NCBI GenBank assembly: GCA_021029095.1
Contig: JAJOHG010000011.1
Coordinates: 558,001 to 622,000 of the forward strand
Source: Phellopilus nigrolimitatus
Lineage: Eukaryota > Basidiomycota > Agaricomycetes > Hymenochaetales > Hymenochaetaceae
DNA length: 64,000 nt
Direction: 5' to 3'
Part shown: positions 48,243-58,795 of the stretch, piece by piece
How the letters are laid out: every line of letters starts with the position of its first letter
How positions within the stretch are numbered: position 1 is the first letter of the stretch
Program-made: the position numbers and the translations under genes
Notes under the pieces: model-generated
Told to the model about the DNA's origin: nothing
What the model saw: the letters and a program-made list of their open reading frames with translations, nothing else
Database searches by the model: none

Positions 48243-49561
48243 ATGAACGAAGAAACAGCTCCTCGTCGCAGTCCCAGAGAAATTCTCAACGAAGTCCTCG
48301 GGAGGCGTATCTGGATCTTACGGACGTCGCGCAGATCATTCCTGTGGTGGTGGTGGCATGCGGCGGATACTGCGACGTCTTCGAAGGGCGATGTCTCAAA
48401 GATGGCTCTTTCGAGACGCGAAAAGTCGCAGTCAAGCGTATCCGTATACATCTCGGCGAAGCGAAATTCACAAGGGTAAATCTGGACTTTTCGGATTTGT
48501 CTTAACCGTATGGACTTACTGCACCTGTAAATCCAGTATCTTGCACGGGAGATTCACGTGTGGTCAAGTCTCCACCATCCCAATATCCTTCCGTTTTGCG
48601 GATACTTGCTAGAAGGTAATTTTCCTTCCCTCATCTCAGAATGGATGGAGAATGGAACAGTCAGGAGATATTTGGAAAGACATCCAGACATCGACCTCTT
48701 GCCTTTGGTGTGCTCGAATTCTTTATCAGTCGTCCACCTGTGCGTCGTTTTTTAGATAAAAGAAAGGCAATTCCTTCGTAAGCAATTCCTAGAGAGCGTA
48801 TAAGGAGGATTAAAACATATCCAACACAAGACCAGCTACGCAGGAAATATAGTACGTACGTATACCGTCATGCCAAAAGCCCAAATGTCTGACTCCATCG
48901 AATGCGTATTCGGAGGCTCACAAAACTCAAGCAGCTCTTTGGACATCCACCTCAATGTCCCCTTTGTTCCATTGTTCTGTGAGCTAATCCCACCGAATGT
49001 CTGCGACGAAACAAGAATTCGAGATATTCCAAAATCACAGATTCGAGGTAGTCCATCGTCCGAGATTAAAACGTTTTCCTATTTTAATGCATGTGTATAG
49101 CCCATCAAAGGAAGAAAACGAGCCTTAACTCACGGCTTTCAAATCAGAATGTATGACACCTTCGCCATGAAGGTACTGGAGACCATCGGCTATCCCGATC
49201 ACCTATTGATTGAAGATGAATTTAAAAAAATCTGACCGCAGGTGATCCTTCACATTTTCCAGGGTAACCAGCCTTTGCGTCCCGCGTCGATAGAGACGTG
49301 GCCTGTTCGTTACCAGAGGCTATGGGACTTGTGTCAGACTTGCTGGGATACTCCTGTGAAAAGGCCTAGAATCGATGATCTTGTCTCGAATTTAAATGTC
49401 TTGCGAGATGAGCGGCCATTCAAACATCCTCGTCTTTCGTGTCAGTACTCACTGGTTCGCTCTGCGATGGCGATAGTACATCCTTACAAGCGACTGCAGC
49501 AGATCATTCGCAGAACATGCAACCCTTTGTTAAACAGCCTGTCGAAGCTATAGGTCTAAAC

Positions 49562-50465
49562 TAGTGTTCTCAAAGTCCGGGTCAGACCCGTGCTGACCCG
49601 GGGTTGACCACTGACCTGACCCGCGGGTCAGGTCGCTAATGGGTCAGGTCAGCCTGGGTCGGTGCTGGGCCGGGTCGGGGTCAGCATTCGCCAGAAGTTC
49701 CTGACCCGGCTTGACCCCAGGCCGACCTTGACCTGACCTCCGACCCGCAAATATTTAGTTACTCACGGCATACACCAAAAATAGTAGCATCGGCTGTGGC
49801 CAGGATGGATTTGGTATCGAAATCCAGCTTTGTGAGGTACACTGTGAGATTCTGGCACCCATAGACCTGTGAGGTGGTATATTACAAGTAAAGTAATATT
49901 TTTAAATATATGTTGTGGCTTATGTAATGCACATTTACAGCATCTGTATGCGTACTGAACACCTGAATTTTTATTTCCTTGTTTCGACTCAAGTTAGAAT
50001 CTCCATTCCTCCCATTTACTACAACCAAATTCCAAACAGCAAGGAACCGCCCGAAGCATTGCGGGGTTTCTGAGTGTAAATGATTGCCTCCGAGCTCGTG
50101 TACAAGTGGTGGGGCCGTGCTTCTGCCCATTCTCTGAGACGATTTAGTATAATAAATATGTGTGCAAAAGTAGAGTGAGTGTACTTGGTTCATGTCGACC
50201 ATGTTGGCTTGTTTGCTGTGACAGAACTCAGGGAAAGAGCCCGGATGGAGTTGTTCATGAATGTCAGGTACTCCAAATGTACAAAGCTATCGGGTCAGGA
50301 GGCCAACCTCGGGTCGACCCTGGCCTGACCCGCTGGGCCAGGTCAGTGTCGGGTCAAGGTGGGCCGGGTCGGGGTCAAGAAATATTCAGAAACTCTGACC
50401 AAGCCGGGTCAGGGTCAGGTGGGAAAACACCCTGACCCGAACCGACCTGGCCTTTGAGAACACTA
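49562..50465. mobile_element. hAT-like non-autonomous element 1 (904 bp)
   Basis: The ends TAGTGTTCTCAAAGTCC and GGCCTTTGAGAACACTA are inverted repeats with one mismatch. It is flanked on both sides by GTCTAAAC, a perfect 8-bp target duplication (49554-49561 and 50466-50473). An 8-bp duplication and TAGTGTTCTCAAAG-type ends are hAT hallmarks. Both ends are packed with GGGTCAGGTCA / TGACCCG subterminal repeats, likely transposase-binding sites. I see no transposase ORF. Confidence 0.92.
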
Positions 50466-50600
50466 GTCTAAACTCACTTGAAAGTAAGGCTCCGACTTGA
50501 CATCCGTTATTCCTCAGCGCAGTTCTGACGAAGCACATTTGCAGTAATTGCTATTCTTGATAACCTCAAAAATTCAAACCAAGAAAGGGCAGGAGGCGAT

Positions 50601-51884
50601 TAGGGCTCCGCAACGTACCCGTATATACGAAATACGGTACGGTACGGTACGGTCACGTACCAGTATCGTAATGCTCTCCGAGGGTCTAAAATACGGTCAC
50701 GTATTTACGTGACCGTACACGTATTGAACCCGTATAATATGTCTGTATACGTTCGTAATACGTGATACGTGACCCTACACCCATACTATCTAACTAGAAG
50801 CATGTGATCGTGAGGTACATACCTCTAATTAGTTATTAGTCTCCCAACTGCAAATAATACTTCAAATAAATGCTGATTGCCGGCTATTTGACATCACCGC
50901 GGCCGTGCCACCACAGCGTGGATCGTCGGCACTGCCCGTGTTGGCAATCCACGTGACTTTTCATCGCCATCAACGCACGCCGCTGGCTTCCCGCGCCGCG
51001 CGCGACACCGAGATAGTTGTGCTCGTCGTGTCGAACGACGAGCACAACTATCTCCCTCAATTTTCTACCTTTTCCAGTCTTTTTTTTTTGCATCATACAT
51101 GTGTCATAGAGCAGATTCAAATGAAATTGGAAAAATAAAAGTGGGACTTTGGTGCCGCCATCCCCTCCCCCCTCCTCTCTTTTTTTTGGCTTGCCACTGC
51201 CTGCCGTTTGCTCTTCTCAACAAATAAATATGATTTTGATGCCGGAAAAAGGCAAAATGCGACAAACTCTTGTAAAATTTCCAAAACGAAACTTTCTTCT
51301 ATGTTTACATAACCCGTATACGACGTATCACCGTATACGGTCAGTACCGTACCAGTACCGTACCGTATGTGCTCACGAAAACTCAAAATACGGACCGTAT
51401 TAATACTGAACGTACCAGTATTCAGGTTTCGAAAATACGTACGTACCAGTATACGGTACGTTGCGTGTTATGACACGTATTTTAATTTTCCCTTACCTTG
51501 TCTTGAACTTGCGGCCTCTCAGTATTTAGAGTCACATGATTGCCTAGAGTGTTCTACACTGACGTCATCATGACATCATAGTCTAGACCATGACATCATA
51601 GTGACATCATCGACAGTGACATCATCTATGACGTCATTAGCTCCACTCGCTCCACTAATGTAACTATATTAGGTAGTGTACTGCTTGGTCTGTGCGCACT
51701 AGGTTTTAGTATATAAAGAGGCAATAAACATCTGGGAGGCTCAATCGAGTTCTCTTAGAATCTCCACCACAAAGTGTGATCCCTTCCTAAGTCAGCTTAG
51801 CATTCTCTCTCTTGTCGTCTTGTGCTTTGGAGTTTGCGCCTCAGCCTTTTGGTTTGTGGTGTGCTCTAACATTGCGGAGCCCTA
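50601..51884. mobile_element. hAT-like non-autonomous element 2, holding a solo LTR (1284 bp)
   Basis: Begins TAGGGCTCCGCAACGTACC and ends GGAGCCCTA. With the inserted LTR and its duplication removed, the right end becomes the exact mirror of the left over 19 bp. GAGGCGAT is duplicated on both sides (50593-50600 and 51885-51892), an 8-bp hAT-type target duplication. The related locus at 63.79 kb has the uninterrupted site GAGGCGGTTTAGAGGAGTTC. Subterminal parts are rich in GTACGGTAC and CGTATACGG motifs. No transposase ORF. Confidence 0.92.
51466..51871 (+). mobile_element. Solo LTR of a retrotransposon (406 bp)
   Basis: Starts TGTTATGACACG and ends GCTCTAACA (TG...CA with TGTTA/TAACA inverted ends), flanked by TTGCG on both sides (51461-51465 and 51872-51876), a 5-bp target duplication. 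Inside are TGACATCA/TGACGTCA direct repeats (51555-51640), a TATA box (TATATAAAG, about 51712) and AATAAA (about 51724). This is the normal layout of an LTR promoter and poly-A signal. No internal retrotransposon sequence remains. Confidence 0.9.
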
Positions 51885-52868
51885 GAGGCGATGTAAAGGA
51901 GTTCGTACAAAAGGAGCATAACGAAAGCACACTAGGCTCATCTCTAGATCATATTTATGGCATACGACTCCTGAATTTACCTACCAAGCTGGCCGCCCAA
52001 ACTGTCCTTGATGCGGTTGAGACAAGTGAGCAGCACTTGACTACGGTGCTGAGTGGCACATTGATTACACATCCTTTTTGTGATATGCCAGGTACTTCGT
52101 CAGAGCTAGGAAGACAAGAGCAGGCATTGCAGGCCAAGCAGAGGTTGCTGGCTGAAATGGAGGCACTTGCTGAGAAAGATCCGGACAGACTCAATCCAGA
52201 TCTTGCAGAATCTCTTCATAATATGGGGTATAACCTGGGAAAGCTAGGCAGACATGAAGAGGCATTGCAGGCTTACCAGAGGGCAGTTTCTATCAGGGAG
52301 GCACTTGCAGAGAATGACCCAGTCGGATTCAATCCATATCTAGCAACATCTCTTCATGGTGTGGGGTTTAGCCTGGGAGAGCTAGACAGACATGAAGAAG
52401 CATTGCAGGCTATCCAGAAGGCAGTTTCTATCAGGAAGGCACTTGCTGAGGAGGATCCGGATAGGTTCAATCCAGATCTTGCCAACTCTCTTCACAGAAT
52501 GGGTCTTAAATTGTCAAGTCTAGGAAGGCATGAAGAGGCATTGGAGGCCTATCGGAAAGAACTTTATATAAGGGAGGCACTTGCAGAGACGGACCCGAAT
52601 AGATTCAATTCAGCTCTTTCCAACTGTCTCCACAGTATGAGTGCTGGGTTGTCAGAGCTAGGCAGGCATAAAGAGGCATCGGAGGCTCGCATGAGGGCAT
52701 CTGCCAGAGGGAACACGGTTTCAGCAGATCCGTCACCTAATGAAATAGTAAAAACACCTTCTAGGTCACAAGGTCGAGCAGTGGCTCACTGTAAGTCGCT
52801 TCTTTCATCCAAAGCATAATTGCGTCAGATCAATAGACTTATTAGGGCATCAAAATTTACTTCAATTT

Positions 52869-53048
52869 CCCGCGCCGTTTGGCGCACTGACGCAGCTCTG
52901 GGCCGGGACGATGCCCGAGACAGCAAAGCTCAATGGGAAGTACCTCATCCCGTGGGCGCGCCTTGGCGAGCAGCGTGCGGACACGCAGGACCCAAAGGCG
53001 GGCGAGCAGCTCTGGGACTGACTGGAGGAGCAGGTGAAGGATGTATGA
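52869..53048 (+). pseudogene. C-terminal fragment of a short-chain dehydrogenase
   Basis: PAPFGALTQLWAGTMPETAK, LNGKYLIPWARLGEQRADTQ and LEEQVKDV match the C-terminal end of basidiomycete SDR (retinol-dehydrogenase-like) proteins. TGA at 53019-53021 interrupts it (LWD-stop-LEEQ), where Trp is expected. There is no cofactor-binding part nearby; an N-terminal SDR fragment lies at 59.02 kb. Confidence 0.8.
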
Positions 53049-53729
53049 CGGGCTTATGGTTTCCGCAGACGCTTCTCAGACTACGCAACTTTCGTCACTT
53101 TGTATTTTATATTCTCTATTTTGTGCGACTGCGATAATTCTAATTAGTATGAATACTTTTACCAGGCACATCCATGTGTGAGCTGCGGATATTGATATTA
53201 ACAATCTCGAAGGTCGAGTTGCGTGCGCAGGCACACGACCGCGTGAGTGACGAAAGAAATTGTAATAGTATACGTGTGGCTGCGGGAGTAACCGAAGTTT
53301 AGGCTCAGATTTTGTCGGCATGATCGGCTCACAGAGATGCGTCAAAAATCCTGCTCTTGTCCCTTGCAAGCTGCACGCAATTTGTTCTCTCTGTATTCAG
53401 TGTACAAGCTTTTACAATATCCTCTTTGGCCGACTCTAGACATCAGTTGTCCAGGGATTATACCGAAAGTTCCGCCGATTCATTAGAGCGATATGGGCAG
53501 TGCTGTCCGCAAGGCGACGGGATCATCTTCACAAACACTGGTTTTACATACACTGGATTTCGCCATCACTCAACGCCTGGACAACTTTGTTTTAGAACCG
53601 CGGACAAGACGAGCAGAGTCTCCTATCGATTTCACTCGCATCTTGCGAATGTCATAAACGCGAGAGCTCGAAGATCCTTCAAGCAGCTATTGCTGGGGAT
53701 GGGGTCACGTCCGCCGTTTTTCTTCAGCC

Positions 53730-54400
53730 AACTCATCCACTACTTCGATTTCAACAAACGCGACTGCACCCGGGCTTGCAGGGCCCGCTTCTTTACGCGA
53801 CGCCGCTCTGCCATGCATCCACAGCCGCTGCGATTGACCTTCCTCGCGTTCATCTTCCCCTTCTCGTAGCACGCCACGCTCACTCTCGTCGCCTCGACGC
53901 TCTCCTTCCTCGCCGCGATCATCACGCTCGCGTTCGTGCGCCAAGAGCTGTCCCACCACCTGCAGAATACAAACGCGCAGACTATCACCAAGTCGGGTGA
54001 GTGTTCGTTTACTTGCAAAGCTTGGGGACTGGCACTAATCCTTGGTTGTCTCTACAGGTTTCTTGCTAACGTTCATCTCGTTCATCCTGCTGCTCCTTGC
54101 CGGCTGGATAAACGGTGCGAGCAACTCACACGCTCTTCTGGAAGCGCTTCCATCCGCAATTACTGAGTACGAGGAGGACGAACGAGAGAAAGTGGGACTT
54201 TGTACTCTGACTGCGCTCTGCAAAAATAGGAAGTCCGATGTAACTTTACATCTCCGTATTGCTCACGCGACGCTGGTCATTGGATACTTTCTTTCCCTTT
54301 CTCCTTTTGCGATCCGTCCCGACTCGACTTGTCCTCACCATTTTTTTTCTGCCTCTTATAGTTTCTATGCCGCCCGTGATTGCCTTTTCGACTGATTGCG
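53730..54400 (+). pseudogene. SUR7/PalI 3' fragment copy C, fused to an LPGAGRT-family scrap
   Basis: 53735-53775 (CCACTACTTCGATTTCAAC and following) matches the broken LPGAGRT-family gene at 41.75 kb. It joins directly to LLYATPLCHASTAAA and TFLAFIFPFS of the SUR7/PalI family, with the same TAG at 53867-53869 as copy B. The last-helix exon is recognisable (LLTFISFILLLLAGW), then the 3' flank. Confidence 0.8.
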
Positions 54401-55081
54401 TTTTGTATATGTTTTGTCGCTTCGCCATCCGGATCGTCTGGTTTGCACACATGCAGCTGTCACTTCTATGACCCCGCGTTTCCGCTTTCTTGCGGAGATG
54501 AATTGAGCTCTCCGAGTTGAAAACTCGATGACCTTTACGAGCTTTGTTCGTTCGTTAAACTTATAGTACGGACTTGTCGGCTCATACTGTAAGCAGGTGG
54601 AGACTGAGCGATCGATTGTGTATTGGCGCCGCACTGCCCACTGGGAGTCGACGGTATAAGCTCCGCGTGGATAATTTCACATGTCGTGCAGCCTCATGTC
54701 CGAAGTGAACGTTTTCTTCTGCTGTTCGCAGGACACCGCAACTCCGCGGTTCATTGCCGGAGCTGTTAGCAAAAGTTGGAAATCGGCCCGTCCAGTCAGA
54801 CTAAATCGATCTCTTCAGTGGCAGCCTGGATCTCCTGTGGTGACTTCTCAGTATGTGCTGACAAACCGACTCTGGGCCTAAGAATAACAAATTGTAATCT
54901 ATCATCGCAGAGCTTCCACATCCTAATACAACGTGTACCCAGCTTGTTCACTGCATTGCTAGAGACGACTCGAACCGGAACGGCCACGACGACACTTGGA
55001 CTAGCTCTCCCCCGAACATACCTCAGTCTATACTAGCAGCACGTCGCATCGGGTTTTGACCTGTATTCAACTTCCAGACCA
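54401..55081. other. Upstream region of kinase copy C
   Basis: Shared pre-kinase segment (ACTGCCCACTGGGAGTCGAC at about 54636; CTTCTCAGTATGTGCTGAC near 54843) leading to the conserved leader just before the ATG. Likely promoter and 5' leader; no gene. Confidence 0.6.
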
Positions 55082-57048
55082 ATGAACGAAGAAACAGCGC
55101 CTCGTTGCTTTCCCAGAGAAATGCTAGACTCGGTTCTCACTAAAGTGTCTCATTTGGACCTCACGGACGTCGTGCAGAAAATTCCTGAGATGGTAGCGTG
55201 CGGTGGATACTGCGACGTCTTCGAAGGTCGATGGCTCAAAGATGGTTCTTCCGAGCGGCGTAAAGTCGCAGTCAAGCGCATCCGTATACATCTCGGCGAA
55301 GCGAATTTCACAAGGGTAAATCTGGGCTTCTCAGTTTCTGTCTCAAGCGTACGGACTCATTGCACGTATAACCCCAGTATCTTGCACGGGAGATTTACGT
55401 GTGGTCAGGTCTTAACCATCCCAATATCCTGCCGTTTTGCGGATACATGCTGGAAGGCAAATTTCCTTCCCTCATCTCAGAATGGATGGAGAATGGAACA
55501 GTCAGGAGATATTTGGAAAGACGTCCAGACCTCGATCTCTTGCCTTTGGTGTGTTCGAATTCTTTATCAGTCGTCCACCTGCGTTTAGACTCATCTTCAA
55601 TCATTAGGTGATCGGGATAGCAGAGGGCCTCAAATACCTTCATGGCGAAGGCGTCATACATTCTGATTTGAAATCCGTGAGTTGAAGCTCGTTCTCTTCC
55701 TTTGATGGACTGTACACATACATTAAGTCAGGAAAATGTTTTAATTTCGGACGATGGGTTACCTCGAATCTGCGATTTTGGAATATCTCGCATTCTTGTT
55801 TCTTCGCAGACATTCGGTGGGACGAGCTTACAGAACAACGGAACAAGGGGATCATTGAGGTGGATGTCCAAAGAACTGCTTGAGATTTGTGAGCCTCCGA
55901 ATACGCATTCGATGGAGTCGGACATTCGGGCTTTTGGCATGACCGTTTACGTAAGTACTATTTCCTGCGCAGCTTGTTGGGTATATTTAATTCCTCCTTA
56001 TACGCTCACAGGAATTGCTTACGAAGGAGTTACCCTTCTTTCATCTCAAGATCGACGCACACGTAATGTTTCACATATTGAGTGGTAACCAGCCCTCACG
56101 CCCTTCGTCGATAGAGACACGGCCTGTCTGTCACCAGAAACTGTGGGACTTGTGTCAGACTTGCTGGTATATTCCTGTGAAAAGGCCTAGAATCGATGAC
56201 CTTGTCTCGACTTTGAATGCCTTAAGAGATGAGCAGCCATCCAACCGTCCTGACCTCCCGTGTCAGTACTCTCTCGCTATTTCGCTCTCCGATGGCGATA
56301 GCACATCCTTACGAGCAACTGTAGCAGATCACTTGCAGATTGTGCAACCCATCGTTGAACAGCCTGTCGAAGTTATAGATCTAAACTCACCTGGAAGTAA
56401 GACTCCGACTTGTTATCCGTTGAATCGGCGAGTGGCACATTGATTACACATCCTCTTTGTGATATGCCAGGTACTTCATCAGAGCTAGGAAGACAAGAAC
56501 AGGCATTGCAGGTCAAGCAGAAACTGCTAGCTACAAGGGAGGCACTTGCTGAGAAGGATCCGGACAGCTCCAATTCAGATCTTGCAAACTCTTTTTATGA
56601 AAAGGGGATTGGCCTGGAAAGGCTAGGCCGATATGAAGAAGCATTGCAGGTGTTCCAGAGGACAGTTCCTATCAGGGAGGCACTTGCTGAGAAGGATCCG
56701 GATGGACTCAATCCACTTATTGCAGACTCTCTTCATTGTATCGGGCATTGCCTGGACAGGCTAGGCAGACATGAAGAAGCATTGCAGGCATTCCAGAGAT
56801 TAGTTCCTATCAGGGAGGCACTTGCTGTGAAGGATCCGGATGGATTCAATCCAGTTCTTGCAGACTCTTTTCATCTGATGGGGTTATACCTGGAACAGCT
56901 AGGCAGGTATGAAGAAGCATTGCAGGCTCTCCAGAGGGCAGTTTCTATCACGGAGGCACTTGCTGAGAAGGATCCGGATATATTCAACCCGTATCTTGCA
57001 GAGTCTCTTAGAATTATGTCTCAAGTTTTGGAAAAGTTGGGAACTTGA
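55082..57048 (+). CDS. Protein kinase / TPR fusion protein, copy C
   Basis: Kinase exons: 55082-55315, 55378-55548, 55608-55676, 55732-55950 and 56012 onward. Motifs: glycine-rich loop ACGGYCDVFEGRW, VAVKRIRIHLG (ATP-binding Lys), catalytic loop GVIHSDLKSENVLI (Ser replaces Arg of HRD, a non-RD kinase), ICDFGISRIL (DFG) and SLRWMSKELLEI. The subdomain IX Trp is Arg here (SDIRAFG), unlike copy D (SDIWAFG), which may weaken it. The linker has lost about 230 bp relative to the locus at 63.7 kb. Without splicing it stops at 56443; splicing the old donor (GTAAGACT, about 56398) to CAG at about 56469 gives an in-frame join to TSSELGRQEQALQ and four TPR units ending VLEKLGT. Kinases of this kind in Agaricomycetes form large families; the function is unknown. 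Confidence 0.65.
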
Positions 57049-57750
57049 CTCGGGAGGCATTGTAGGCTCAGACAGTACTTTTGCAAATGGCAGAGGGGCT
57101 GTAAAGGCTTTGGCAATTAGTTGAGTGTGCAGGTTCCAATGACTTTGTGACTTGACTCATGTTGCATATATGTATAGTTTGCTCATCCAATGTTTCAGAC
57201 ATTTTGCTCTCTGGTGGTATGGGAAATTCTGTTATTTGATAAATATGAATATTCTCTCTGTACATGTACTCCTTCCATGGAATTGCCAACAATTCCTTTT
57301 CTCGTTCACACATGACAATATAATCTGACCAAGAGGGAGCAACAGGAAGACAACATATCATCAGAATCCAAGGTAAAATTGGAAAAAAAACTAGCAACGC
57401 ATTTATCAACAGTGGCCGAAAGGAAAAAAATGATAACCAATGCTTCCTTGAAATCGACGTAGGAAACGAGATTGAAGAAGAGTAAGAGATACAATATATG
57501 TAAGTACATGTTTTAATGACTCGTAAATGAATTCCCGACAATGTCGACGAAGAAACAGCTGGCGGACTAGAGGAGATAGAGGAGATAAACAGGTAATGAA
57601 ACTCCGCACGACATCGGCGGAAAGCAAGAGAACGAGATGCACAACGACATCCGGGTAGGCAACGCGCCCCTACATTACAAGTGCTCTTGACGCCTCGACA
57701 GAAAACGATAAGTCATGCTCAAGCACCGCCCTCGACCGTAATTTTCGTCT
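57049..57750. other. Intergenic
   Basis: 3' flank of the TPR gene and spacer; only weak short frames on minus. Confidence 0.45.
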
Positions 57751-58385
57751 TCAGATAAAGGTGGGTACCTTGTGAATGAACAGTGAAACAACTCCGCTCG
57801 CAATCGTCGCGCACACGAGAGTATCTAGTCCCTCGTCCCCACAAATCGCGAGTTGCAGATGCCGCGGTGCGATGAGCTTCAGGCGCAAGACCGTTGAGGC
57901 GTTGCCTGGCGATATCCAAAGCAAGATAGAGAATCAACATCTTTAGAAAATCAAAGTATATGAATTAGACGCATTTTGAGGTGTAAAAATCGAAAAACGA
58001 ACTGGCGAGTTCGAGAATTTCGGCTGTGAGATACTCGAGGATAGCAGATGTGTAAACTGCAGTTTCCGCACCGATGCGCACGTTGTGCTGCGTTAGCTGC
58101 TTCAGGTAACGGTGGATACGTCCGACAAGGAACTAATTGTTATAAGGATGTCAGTTTCGATTCAATAGATAATAGAGCAAAACTTAGGTCATAAAGCGGA
58201 AGTAAGGGAAAAGCGGGAAATATGTTTATTCAAGTGCAGGAAATAAACGCACCTGTAGCCCCACCTTCGCGCTGCGCGTCTGCATTGCATCCGAAGCAGC
58301 GTCCCCACCCTGCGACTCAGACGACTTCGACTTCCCGCTAGATGCACCTTTAGGCGGCTTTATTGAAGCTGATGCTGTATTGGCG
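57751..58385 (-). pseudogene. Histone H2A.Z-like relic
   Basis: Three exon-like blocks on minus match H2A.Z. The N-terminal tail reads GASSGKSKSSESQGGDAASD and TRSAKVGLQ; the fold reads [40 protein letters not shown] and ELA; the third block reads [20 protein letters not shown] and [15 protein letters not shown], then a diverged end [14 protein letters not shown]. No ATG is found in frame before the tail (a TAG precedes it), and several conserved residues differ (RGDEELDTL has become CGDEGLDTL). I read it as a decayed duplicate; a start exon farther upstream would be the alternative. Confidence 0.75.
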
Positions 58386-58795
58386 CGCTATTTGTCGGGG
58401 AAGCAGAGGTCTCGGATGATGGCTGCTAATTACCACTCGAATTCGTAGACGGTTTTCCGCAAGCAAGCGGCAGGGGTAGTTCATTCAAATGCACTGTAGC
58501 CGTTGTCAGCTTTGTTGCGAGATAAGAGAAAAGCGAGAACGGTGGTGATGTGTGAGGCAGCGGTCTGATTGTCTTTGAAATGCGCACCTAAATCGTTCCG
58601 TACTTTGAGGAGATGAAGATCGAATCTTAAAAAGCCTATACGCGTCGAATCAGGCGCTCCATGTCGACTATATGTTCGAACGCACCGATGAGATGGTGAG
58701 TAAAGCGTCGATGAACATGCAGCGGCGCTCGACGATGACGTGTTTGTCCATACTACTTTGCAACCGAATTCACACCAAAATCTCTACGATGCTCA
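58386..58795. other. Spacer
   Basis: No gene recognised between the H2A.Z relic and the gene-fragment mosaic. Confidence 0.45.

Larger units (their letters stand above)
48243..52819 (+). pseudogene. Kinase-TPR gene copy B, shifted, internally inverted and split by transposons
   Basis: Starts MNEETAPRRSPREILNEVLG like copies C and D, but a 4-nt deletion near 48302 shifts the frame. The N-lobe and its continuation run to about 48760 on plus. 48770-49230 is the catalytic-loop and activation segment in inverted orientation (on minus it reads the SDLKS / DFGISRIL / SLRWMSKELLEI region). 49241-49553 returns to plus (GNQPLRPASIETWPVRYQ, PVKRPRIDDLVSNLNVL). Two hAT-like elements interrupt the linker (49562-50465 and 50601-51884). 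After the second, the TPR part resumes: EFVQKEHNESTLGSSLDH, LITHPFCDMPGTSSELGRQE and four TPR units with HEEALQAYQRAVSIREALAE-like helices, ending LLSSKA. It cannot encode a kinase as it stands. Confidence 0.85.

Noticed and set aside
51812..51884. Start of a 335-codon ORF before the TPR repeats
   Set aside because: The first codons lie in the solo LTR and the hAT element end, so the methionine is accidental; the true TPR coding resumes after the target duplication at 51892.
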